This document shows positions 6,122-12,780 of a stretch of DNA of 12,780 nucleotides, piece by piece. The translations under genes were made by a program, and so were the position numbers. The number at the start of each line of letters is the position of its first letter. Positions within the stretch are counted from its first letter, which is position 1. The notes below the pieces were generated by a model, which worked only from the letters and a program-made list of their open reading frames with translations, ran no database searches and was not told the origin of the DNA. This DNA is from an uncultured Mycoplasma sp. (lineage in GTDB: Bacteria; Bacillota_I; Bacilli_A; RF39; UBA660), in NCBI GenBank assembly GCA_905209745.1, contig CAJLUG010000011.1, forward strand, positions 1-12,780, given 5' to 3'.

Positions 6122-6823
6122 ATGCCATATATTGAATTTAAAAATGTAAATAAATTTTATGGCGAAAAAGAATCCCAAGTGAAAGCCTTAAACGAAGCAT
6201 CTTTTTCAATAGAAAAAGGAGAATTAGTAGTCATTTTGGGACCATCAGGAGCAGGAAAGACAACAGCGTTAAATATTTTAGGAGGAATGGATAAAGTAAC
6301 AAGTGGAGAAGTAATTATTGATGGTAAAGACATAACCAAATATAGCAATAAAGATTTAGTAAAATATCGTAGAAATGACATTGGCTTTGTCTTTCAATTT
6401 TATAATTTAGTTCAAAACTTAACTGCCAGAGAAAATGTAGAACTAGCAACAGAAATTTGTAAAAAACATTTATCTCCCGTAAAAACATTAAAAGCAGTAG
6501 GACTAGAAAACCGTTTAAATAACTTCCCAGCACAATTATCCGGAGGAGAACAACAACGTGTTGCGATTGCTAGAGCGGTTGCGAAAAATCCGAAAATTTT
6601 ATTAGCGGATGAGCCTACAGGAGCCTTAGATGATGAAACAGGAAAGCAAATTTTAAAAGTCTTAGAACAATTAGCAAGAGTAGACAAAATGACGGTTATT
6701 ATTATTACTCACAACAGTGCGATTGCCCCAATTGCAGACAAAATTATTAGATTTAAAAACGGAAAAGCAGAGTCTACAACCATAAATGAACATCCACAAA
6801 AAGTAGAGGATATTACTTGGTAA
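6122..6823 (+). CDS. ABC transporter ATP-binding protein, LolD/MacB (FtsX-partner) type
   Basis: The 233-residue protein is a complete ABC ATPase. It shows Walker A GPSGAGKT (40-47), Q-loop Q92 in FVFQFYNL, signature LSGGEQQ (139-145), Walker B ILLADEP with catalytic E164, D-loop GALD (167-170) and switch His H197. The FQFYNLVQNLTARENVE stretch and the LSGGEQQRVAIARA block are typical of the LolD/MacB/YtrE class, which powers FtsX-like permeases working by mechanotransmission rather than ordinary import. GGAGGG at 6111-6116 is a strong ribosome site 5 bases before the ATG. It overlaps the permease start (TAATG), so the two are coupled. The substrate is unknown; lipoprotein, peptide or envelope-stress functions are all seen in this class. 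Confidence 0.95.
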   Translation: MPYIEFKNVNKFYGEKESQVKALNEASFSIEKGELVVILGPSGAGKTTALNILGGMDKVTSGEVIIDGKDITKYSNKDLVKYRRNDIGFVFQFYNLVQNLTARENVELATEICKKHLSPVKTLKAVGLENRLNNFPAQLSGGEQQRVAIARAVAKNPKILLADEPTGALDDETGKQILKVLEQLARVDKMTVIIITHNSAIAPIADKIIRFKNGKAESTTINEHPQKVEDITW

Positions 6824-9165
6824 TGAAAAAACTATTAAAAGAAACCATTGTCTGCATGGTAAAAACGAGTAAACGTTTTCTATCAATCCTAATAATTGTT
6901 CTATTAGGAGTAGGTTTTTTCGCAGGTATCAGAGCAGTTGCTCCTGATATGGAAAATACATTAGATGCCTACTACGAAGAAAACAATTTTTATGACATTT
7001 ATATTACATCCGATTATGGAGTAACCGATAAAGTAATCAATAGACTAGAAGAAGACTACAACATCGAAGCTGGATATAGTTTTGATGCTATCACAAACAA
7101 AGAAGAAGATTATGCTACAAGAATTATTTCCTATGACGAAGAAAATGAAATAAATAAACCAAAATTAGTAAAAGGTCGTATGCCAGAAAAAGTTGATGAA
7201 GTTGTAATAGATAATCAAATTTCTGACAGTATCAAAATAGGAGATAAAATAACCATTGATTCCGATTTAGTTTTAAATAAAACACTAACAGTGACAGGAT
7301 ATGTAGAAAGTCCACTATACATATCAACAGAAAGAGATTCAACAACTCTTTTATCCGGACAAATTAACTATTTTCTATATATGAAAACTGAAAATATATT
7401 AAGTCCTGTAAAAACAACAGCTTATATTAAATTAGATACAGAAGAAAGTAGATTTTCAAATAAATATGAAGATTTAGTAAAAGAAGAGAAAAAAGAAATA
7501 AGAAAAATTTTAAAAGAAGAAGAAAATAACGCAACTTGGTATGTATTAGATATTAATGCTAATACTGGATTTTATCAATACGAACAAGATACAGAACGAA
7601 TCGATAATGTTGCGAAAGTATTCCCATTAGTATTCTTTATTGTTGCCGTACTAGTTTGTTTAACGACTATGACACGTATGGTAGAAGAAGAACGTAGCCA
7701 AATCGGAACATTAAAATCATTAGGATATAGAGATAGTGCTATTATGTTTAAATATATCTTATATGCCTCTCTCGCAACTATTATTGGATCAATTATTGGT
7801 GTTTTAATTGGTTATCGTATCCTACCAGAACTATGTTTTACCATGTATCAAAATCTCTATAAATTAGGAGATATCAAACTAAGTTATTACTCATCCCTTA
7901 CTTTCCAAGGAATGATGATAGCGCTAGTTTGTACGTTAGGAGCTACAATTTATACTTGTAGAAAAACCCTAAAAGAATCTCCTGCGAATTTACTTAGACC
8001 AGTTGCCCCAAGACCAGGAAAAAGAGTTTTACTAGAAAGAATATCATTCATTTGGAACAAGCTATCTTTCTCTTATAAAGTAACAGTAAGAAACGTCTTC
8101 CGTTATACAAAAAGATTTTTAATGACTATTATTGGTATTGCTGGTTGTACAGGATTAATATTAGCTGGATTTGGTCTAAAAGATTGTATTGGAAAAATTG
8201 TACCAAATCAATATGATGAATTATTTACCTACGATGCTAGTATTACGCTAAATGAAGAAGCAACAGAAAACACAATCAACGAATTAACTCAAGTAAAAGA
8301 AATTAAAGACCTATTAAGAGTACAAGAAGAATCTATTTCTATAGATAACAAAGACACCAATCAGTCAGTAACTCTTATCGTACCCGAAGAAGATCCAGAT
8401 GATTTTATTAAATTACAAAGTCGTAAGAAAAAAGAAGAATATAATTTAACAGATGGAATTATCATTACGGAAAAATTAGCTAATCTATTAGAAGTAGAAG
8501 TAGGAGATACTTTAGAATTTACAGGAACAAATACCTATACTGAAAAGATATCCCATATTACCGAAAACTACTTGTTACATTATATTTATTTACCAAAGTC
8601 ATCTTATAAAGGATCAACTTATAATACAGTATTAATAAAAACAACAGAGATGACTGAAAAAGAAGAAAAAACTTTCGCCGCAAAACTAAAAGAAATAGAA
8701 GGCGTATCTAATATTTCCTTTACTTCAACAACAAGACATGTCTTTGACGATACAATGGAAAGTTTTGCATACGTATCATTAATATTAATTGTATCAGCAG
8801 GAGCCTTAGCATTTGTAGTATTATATAACTTATCTAGTGTTAATATTAGTGAAAGAAGAAGAGAACTCGCAACCATTAAAGTACTAGGATTTTATGATAA
8901 AGAAGTATATCAATATATCAATAGAGAAAACAGTATTTTAACAGTAATTGGTATTTTATTAGGACTAGGCATTGGTAATATTTTAACCGTATACATTTTA
9001 AAAACTTGCGAAATCGATAACTTAATGTTTGACTATAGTATTCTTTGGCCAAGCTATATATACGCAATATTAATAACTGCTGCTTTTGCGATACTAGTAA
9101 ATATCATTTTATATTTCTCATTAAAGAAAATAGATATGATTGAATCGCTAAAAAGTGTAGAATAG
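6823..9165 (+). CDS. FtsX-type ABC transporter permease with two FtsX domains
   Basis: The start chosen is the ATG in TAATG, overlapping the ATPase stop by one base and giving 780 residues. An in-frame TTG at 6817 is also possible, because AGAGGA (6805-6810) is spaced 6 bases from it. Eight membrane segments are seen at about 19-39, 266-285, 312-332, 360-379, 432-452, 649-669, 704-726 and 743-766. This is a 1+3 / 1+3 pattern of two tandem FtsX domains, each with a large extracytoplasmic region (about 40-265 and 453-648). Cytoplasmic coupling motifs follow the second and sixth segments: EEERSQIGTLKSLGY and SERRRELATIKVLGF. One polypeptide may therefore supply both permease halves. The gene ends in TAG next to the following ribosome site. 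Export or signal sensing is inferred. Confidence 0.93.
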   Translation: MKKLLKETIVCMVKTSKRFLSILIIVLLGVGFFAGIRAVAPDMENTLDAYYEENNFYDIYITSDYGVTDKVINRLEEDYNIEAGYSFDAITNKEEDYATRIISYDEENEINKPKLVKGRMPEKVDEVVIDNQISDSIKIGDKITIDSDLVLNKTLTVTGYVESPLYISTERDSTTLLSGQINYFLYMKTENILSPVKTTAYIKLDTEESRFSNKYEDLVKEEKKEIRKILKEEENNATWYVLDINANTGFYQYEQDTERIDNVAKVFPLVFFIVAVLVCLTTMTRMVEEERSQIGTLKSLGYRDSAIMFKYILYASLATIIGSIIGVLIGYRILPELCFTMYQNLYKLGDIKLSYYSSLTFQGMMIALVCTLGATIYTCRKTLKESPANLLRPVAPRPGKRVLLERISFIWNKLSFSYKVTVRNVFRYTKRFLMTIIGIAGCTGLILAGFGLKDCIGKIVPNQYDELFTYDASITLNEEATENTINELTQVKEIKDLLRVQEESISIDNKDTNQSVTLIVPEEDPDDFIKLQSRKKKEEYNLTDGIIITEKLANLLEVEVGDTLEFTGTNTYTEKISHITENYLLHYIYLPKSSYKGSTYNTVLIKTTEMTEKEEKTFAAKLKEIEGVSNISFTSTTRHVFDDTMESFAYVSLILIVSAGALAFVVLYNLSSVNISERRRELATIKVLGFYDKEVYQYINRENSILTVIGILLGLGIGNILTVYILKTCEIDNLMFDYSILWPSYIYAILITAAFAILVNIILYFSLKKIDMIESLKSVE

Positions 9166-9173
9166 GAGAAAAT

Positions 9174-9671
9174 ATGAAAGAGAAGATAGTAGATGTAAGT
9201 TGGAGAAAAGATTTAAAGATAGTAAATAAGGAAAGAGAAGTAGAAGAGTATAACAAAAACCATGCTATCTTAGATATAGTATCCAATGTAGAAAGACCAT
9301 GTGGCCATATGGATCCCCTTGGAGAAGATACGGTACTAGATTGTCTAACTTGTTCTAATAGTGATTATAAAATCATGTTCCATGATAAAGTAATAAAAGA
9401 TTTTAAAAACGCATCAAGTAATACCGAAAAAGATAATAAAGAAAGATATGTAATTGAATTTTTTGATAACATCCCTACACCTGATAACATAATGACTTAT
9501 TTAGAAGATAATAATAGTAATTATCGTATCACAAGAGATAGTGATAGAATCATACTAAGACAATCTCTAGAAGATAGAAAAAAAGTAGAAGAAGAACAAA
9601 TAAAATTAACAAGAAAAATCGAAGAAAAAATGAAAGTACTAAAACTAAAAAAGACTCATAACAAAAGATAA
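9174..9671 (+). CDS. Hypothetical Cys/His protein, third gene of the ABC operon
   Basis: This 165-residue protein is not recognised. AGGAG at 9164-9168 overlaps the permease stop codon and lies 5 bases before the ATG, so it belongs to the operon. C43 and H45 in RPCGHMD and C57 and C60 in DCLTC are arranged C-x-H-x11-C-x2-C, which could bind a metal such as zinc. The middle (about 90-130) is predicted alpha/beta with PTPDN and two YRI-like strands. The C-terminal third (131-160) is a charged helix of the coiled-coil type. No signal peptide or membrane segment is present, so a cytosolic role is likely. Operon position suggests a link to the transporter, but its nature is unknown. Confidence 0.8.
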   Translation: MKEKIVDVSWRKDLKIVNKEREVEEYNKNHAILDIVSNVERPCGHMDPLGEDTVLDCLTCSNSDYKIMFHDKVIKDFKNASSNTEKDNKERYVIEFFDNIPTPDNIMTYLEDNNSNYRITRDSDRIILRQSLEDRKKVEEEQIKLTRKIEEKMKVLKLKKTHNKR

Positions 9672-9710
9672 AAAGATGAATTCATAATAAAATGAATTTG
9701 TCTTTTTTTT
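9671..9710 (+). terminator. Terminator of the ABC operon
   Basis: The arms 9671-9685 (ending GAATTCAT) and 9692-9706 (beginning ATGAATTT) pair over 15 positions counting G-U wobbles, around the loop AATAAA. Eight T (9703-9710) follow. It closes the operon. Confidence 0.85.
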
Positions 9711-9712
9711 AC

Positions 9713-9741
9713 TTTAAAAAAATATAATTTTGATATATAAT
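9713..9741 (+). promoter_or_regulatory. Phosphoketolase promoter
   Basis: TTTAAA (9713-9718) and TATAAT (9736-9741) are 17 bases apart. A TG at 9731-9732 also allows an extended -10 reading one turn earlier (TGATATATA). The ribosome site AGGAGAG is at 9752-9758. Confidence 0.6.
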
Positions 9742-9764
9742 TGGTTAAGATAGGAGAGTAATTT

Positions 9765-12107
9765 ATGGCAACACTTACAAAAAAAGAATTAAAATTAATG
9801 GATAAATATTTTAGAGTATTAAATTATATATCAGTAGGACAACTTTATTTATTAGATAATCCTTTACTAAAAAGACCACTTACAAGTACAGATATTAAAC
9901 CAAATGTCGTAGGTCATTGGGGAACTGCACCAGGACAAAACTTTATTTATATGCATCTAAATAGAGTAATCAAAAAATATAATTTAAAAATGATGTATAT
10001 TGCAGGACCTGGACATGGTGGAGAAGCAATGATTGCGAATAACTATGTAGAAGGAATTTATTCTAAATTTTATTCTAGTATTACAGAAGATGAAGCTGGA
10101 CTAAAGAAGTTATTTAAACAATTTAGTTTTCCAGGAGGCGTATCTTCTCATGCCGCACCAGAAACACCAGGCTCTATTCATGAAGGTGGAGAACTAGGAT
10201 ACAGTCTTGCTCATGCCGCAGGTGCAGCTCTAGATAACAAGGGATTAATCGTTGCTTGTGTAATAGGAGATGGAGAAGCAGAAACAGGACCACTCGCAAC
10301 TTCTTGGAACATCAATAAATTTTTAAATCCAGAAACAGATGGTTATGTTTTACCCATCTTACATAGAAATGGCTATAAAATATCAAATCCTACGGTATTT
10401 GGTAGAATGAGTGAAAGCGAACTAGAAGACTATTTCTACGGACTTGGTTGGAAACCTTACTTTATAACAGGAGAAGATCCACTAAGGATGCACGAAGAAA
10501 TGGCCAAAACACTAGATAAAGTAGTAAAAGAAATAGAAAAAATTAAACATCCTGTTTCAGTAGATCATGAATGGCCGATGATTGTACTAACAACCCCAAA
10601 AGGTTGGACAGGACCAAAAGAAGTAGAAGAAAAACAAATAGAAGGCTCATTTAGAGCTCATCAAATACCAATAGCAATCACGAGAGATAATCCTATGAAT
10701 ATTCCTCTCTTAGAAACATGGTTAAAAAGTTATCATCCAGAAGAATTATTTGATGAAAAAGGAAGAGTACTAAAAGAAATAAAGGAACTTGTTCCAACAC
10801 CATCGAAATGTATGGGAAAAAGTGATTATGCAAATGGAGGAGTATTACTAAAAGAAATCATTAGACCAAACTGGGAACAATATGCAGTAAATATACCATC
10901 TCCTGGTAGCGTTATAAAACAAGATATGATTGAAGTAGGTGCATATCTAAGAGATGTCTTTGAATTAAACAAAGATAATAAAAACTTCCGTATCTTTGGA
11001 CCAGATGAAGCTTTGTCTAATAGACTAAATCATATCTTTGAAAAAGAAAATAGAACTTGGAACTATAAAACATATAAAAGCGATGAATATTTATCTAAAA
11101 CAGGAAGAGTCATGGATTCTTATTTATCAGAACATGTTTGTGAAGGAATGTTAGAAGGTTACTTATTAACAGGAAGACATGGACTAATTCACAGTTATGA
11201 AGCTTTTATTAGAATTGTAGATTCTATGATTACCCAACATCTAAAATGGTTAAAAGCAAGCACCCCAATTTTATGGCGAGCACCAATCTCATCTTTAAAT
11301 ATATTATTAACTTCACATGCTTTCCAACAAGATCATAATGGTTATACCCATCAAGATCCAGGTTTTATCAATCATTTACTTACGAAAAAATTAGATATGG
11401 TAAAAATCTATCTTCCACCAGATACCAATACCTTGTTATGGTGTATGGATGATGCTCTAAAATCAAAACAAAGAGTAAATGCTATTATTGCTAGTAAGCA
11501 TCCAAGACCCCAATGGTTAACCAAAGAAGAAGCAAAAAAACATTGCCAAAAAGGAATCGGCATCTGGGATTTTGCCAGTAATGATGAAGGAAAACCAGAT
11601 ATTATTATGGCCTGTGCAGGAGAAACACCAACACTAGAAACACTTGCTGCCATCGATATTTTAAAAACATGCGTAAAAGATATAAAAATTCGTATGATTA
11701 ACGTAGTAGACTTAACAAAACTAGCACCAAGGGTAACTTGTGCAAATGGACTAACAGAAGAAGAATATGATAATCTATTCACAAAAGATGTACCAATAAT
11801 CTTTAATTTTCATGGCTATAAATCTGCAATCGAAGAATTAACTTATCAAAGAACAAATAGAAATATGTACATTCACGGATATCAAGAAGAAGGAACCATC
11901 ACAACAAGTTTTGATATGAGAGTACAAAATGAAATTGATCGCTTTCATTTAGTAATGGATGCACTACTTCATATTCCAAGATATAAAAAGACATCAAAAG
12001 TTTTAATTAATTGGTGCCAAGATATGTTAAAACAACATACAGTCTATATTAGACAATATGGCGAAGATCTTCCTTACATTAAAAACTGGACTTGGAATAA
12101 TAAATAA
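9765..12107 (+). CDS. xfp: Xylulose-5-phosphate/fructose-6-phosphate phosphoketolase
   Basis: The 780-residue length and the whole sequence fit the phosphoketolase family. This thiamine-diphosphate enzyme splits xylulose 5-phosphate into acetyl phosphate and glyceraldehyde 3-phosphate, and often fructose 6-phosphate into acetyl phosphate and erythrose 4-phosphate. Visible motifs are GHWGTAPG (50-57), GPGHGG (81-86), FPGGVSSHAAPETPGS (122-137), the cofactor motif GDGEAETGP (168-176), FGPDEALSN (411-419), HVCEGMLEGYLLTGRHG (457-473) and SHAFQQDHNGYTHQDPG (517-533). At 199-205 LHRNGYK stands where the family I recall has LHLNGYK or LHLNGFK, so an Arg replaces a Leu near the cofactor site. It is a single-gene unit with its own promoter; no clear terminator follows. 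Acetyl phosphate made here could feed acetate kinase for ATP. Dual substrate use cannot be told from sequence. Confidence 0.97.
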   Translation: MATLTKKELKLMDKYFRVLNYISVGQLYLLDNPLLKRPLTSTDIKPNVVGHWGTAPGQNFIYMHLNRVIKKYNLKMMYIAGPGHGGEAMIANNYVEGIYSKFYSSITEDEAGLKKLFKQFSFPGGVSSHAAPETPGSIHEGGELGYSLAHAAGAALDNKGLIVACVIGDGEAETGPLATSWNINKFLNPETDGYVLPILHRNGYKISNPTVFGRMSESELEDYFYGLGWKPYFITGEDPLRMHEEMAKTLDKVVKEIEKIKHPVSVDHEWPMIVLTTPKGWTGPKEVEEKQIEGSFRAHQIPIAITRDNPMNIPLLETWLKSYHPEELFDEKGRVLKEIKELVPTPSKCMGKSDYANGGVLLKEIIRPNWEQYAVNIPSPGSVIKQDMIEVGAYLRDVFELNKDNKNFRIFGPDEALSNRLNHIFEKENRTWNYKTYKSDEYLSKTGRVMDSYLSEHVCEGMLEGYLLTGRHGLIHSYEAFIRIVDSMITQHLKWLKASTPILWRAPISSLNILLTSHAFQQDHNGYTHQDPGFINHLLTKKLDMVKIYLPPDTNTLLWCMDDALKSKQRVNAIIASKHPRPQWLTKEEAKKHCQKGIGIWDFASNDEGKPDIIMACAGETPTLETLAAIDILKTCVKDIKIRMINVVDLTKLAPRVTCANGLTEEEYDNLFTKDVPIIFNFHGYKSAIEELTYQRTNRNMYIHGYQEEGTITTSFDMRVQNEIDRFHLVMDALLHIPRYKKTSKVLINWCQDMLKQHTVYIRQYGEDLPYIKNWTWNNK

Positions 12108-12147
12108 CAAAAGACATATACTAATAATGTAGAAAAAATTAAAAAAA

Positions 12148-12174
12148 ATAGCACTCTTACTTGACAAGTGCTAA
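12148..12174 (+). promoter_or_regulatory. CIRCE operator (HrcA site) of hsp20
   Basis: ATAGCACTC (12148-12156) matches the consensus left arm at 8 of 9, and AAGTGCTAA (12166-12174) the right arm at 8 of 9, with exactly 9 bases between. A further half-site-like AAGTGCTA at 12178-12185 lies 12 bases downstream and overlaps the -10. Confidence 0.87.
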
Positions 12175-12189
12175 AAAAAGTGCTATAAC
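12161..12189 (+). promoter_or_regulatory. hsp20 promoter (-35 TTGACA, -10 TATAAC)
   Basis: TTGACA (12161-12166) and TATAAC (12184-12189) are 17 bases apart. Both hexamers, and their placement relative to CIRCE, are identical to those at htpG. Confidence 0.8.
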
Positions 12190-12220
12190 ATAATTGTAAA
12201 CGAAAGGAAGATGATAAAAT

Positions 12221-12616
12221 ATGGATTTAATGCCAAGAAAATTTTATTTAGATGATATTTTTGATGATTTTATTTCTACTAGAAAGGAACAATCTATGAA
12301 ATGTGATATTTATGAAAAAGATGGTAACTATCACATTGAAATGGACATTCCAGGATTTAAAAAGGATGAAATTTCTGTTGAAACAAAAGATGGTTATTTA
12401 ACTATCAAAGCAGAAAAAAATAATGAAGTAAATGAAGAAGATGAAAAGAAAAACTATATTCGTCGTGAAAGAACTTATGGAAAATATGAAAGAAGTTTCT
12501 ATTTAGGTGACTTAGACGAAGATAAAATTGATGCTAAATTCGAAAATGGAATGTTAAAACTTACAGTTCCTAAAAAAGAAGAAGTAGATACGAAAAAAGT
12601 AATCGAAATCAAATAA
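12221..12616 (+). CDS. Small heat shock protein Hsp20 (alpha-crystallin family)
   Basis: The 131-residue protein is an ATP-independent holdase chaperone that binds unfolding proteins in the cytosol. A short N-terminal arm (1-25, FDDF-type) precedes the alpha-crystallin domain (about 26-118) with CDIYEKDGNYHIEMDIPGF (28-46), DGYLTIKAE (57-65) and the family hallmark AKFENGMLKLTVP (105-117). The C-terminal IEI (128-130) is the I-x-I motif used for oligomer assembly, followed by a single Lys, so the C-terminal extension is very short. AAAGGA at 12203-12208 is the ribosome site, at a rather long 12 bases; a second ATG at codon 4 is a possible alternative start. It is a single-gene unit controlled by CIRCE, matching the htpG layout, and closed by a strong terminator. 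Confidence 0.96.
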   Translation: MDLMPRKFYLDDIFDDFISTRKEQSMKCDIYEKDGNYHIEMDIPGFKKDEISVETKDGYLTIKAEKNNEVNEEDEKKNYIRRERTYGKYERSFYLGDLDEDKIDAKFENGMLKLTVPKKEEVDTKKVIEIK

Positions 12617-12618
12617 CA

Positions 12619-12646
12619 AAAAGGGCTCTCAATCGAGAGCCTTTTT
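12619..12646 (+). terminator. Terminator of hsp20
   Basis: GGCTCTC (12624-12630) and GAGAGCC (12635-12641) form a GC-rich 7-bp stem around AATC, with A residues before and five T after (12642-12646). The flanking A and T runs extend the stem and would let it act on both strands. Confidence 0.9.
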
Positions 12647-12684
12647 CATGTCTAAAAACGACAAATATTTCTATTTTTTACACT

Positions 12685-12690
12685 TATAAT
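12685..12690 (+). promoter_or_regulatory. Possible -10 element of the last gene
   Basis: TATAAT lies 25 bases before the ATG at 12715, after the hsp20 terminator. No -35 or TG extension is seen. Confidence 0.35.
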
Positions 12691-12714
12691 AATTTTCATA
12701 AAGGTGGTTACTTT

Positions 12715-12780
12715 ATGATTATTCCTTATATTTCAACGGTTTTAATGACATTGACTAAAATTTTGACTAATTATTTTTGG
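12715..12780 (+). CDS. Start of a gene for a probable membrane protein, 3' end outside the window
   Basis: A strong ribosome site AAGGTGG (12701-12707) lies 7 bases before the ATG, and the frame stays open for all 22 remaining codons. The visible peptide begins MIIPYISTVLMTLTKIL and ends NYFW. It is hydrophobic and amphipathic, like the N-terminal part of a membrane protein. The pattern recalls the segment of YidC/Oxa1 insertases before the first conserved membrane helix, but 22 residues are too few to decide. Confidence 0.6.
   Translation, partial: MIIPYISTVLMTLTKILTNYFW

Noticed and set aside
11408..11782. 124-codon open frame on the - strand inside phosphoketolase
   Set aside because: It is fully covered by a strongly conserved gene on the other strand and has no supporting signals.

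Overview
The window is AT-rich DNA (roughly 30% G+C by eye, not computed) with every gene on the + strand. The proteins resemble those of low-G+C Firmicutes: HtpG and Hsp20 are Bacillus-like, and the first two genes look like spore peptidoglycan proteins of endospore formers. Tryptophan is TGG throughout the long proteins, no gene is interrupted by TGA, and one gene ends in TGA. This fits the standard bacterial code rather than the Mollicutes code. The best guess is an uncultured or gut-type member of the Bacilli or a nearby clostridial lineage; a species cannot be named from sequence alone.

Layout. 1-1744: the 3' end of a small beta-sandwich protein gene, overlapped by a gene for a SpoIID-like protein with three peptidoglycan-binding domains. 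1805-2819: a 322-residue protein of unknown function with its own extended -10 promoter and a short terminator overlapping its stop codon. 2834-4812: htpG behind a CIRCE (HrcA) operator, ending in a hairpin terminator. 4844-5664: a UcpA-like short-chain dehydrogenase. 5665-6121: a 457-base gap holding two diverged copies of a roughly 100-nt structured RNA unit, each with its own -10 and the same terminator. 6089-9710: an operon of ABC ATPase, two-domain FtsX-type permease and a small Cys/His protein, closed by a terminator. 9713-12107: xylulose-5-phosphate/fructose-6-phosphate phosphoketolase. 12148-12646: hsp20 behind a second CIRCE operator. 12715 to the end: the first 22 codons of a further gene, probably for a membrane protein.

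How the genes relate. htpG and hsp20 lie 9 kb apart but share almost the same control region. In both, CIRCE surrounds a TTGACA -35, a TATAAC -10 follows at the same distance, and 46 bases separate the operator from the start codon. They are therefore probably co-regulated by HrcA as one heat-shock regulon. The ABC genes and the small protein form one translationally coupled unit. Phosphoketolase and the dehydrogenase look like single-gene metabolic units. The most novel element is the duplicated RNA unit at 5689-6034: base changes between the copies keep the predicted stems paired, which argues for a functional non-coding RNA that I cannot assign to a known family.
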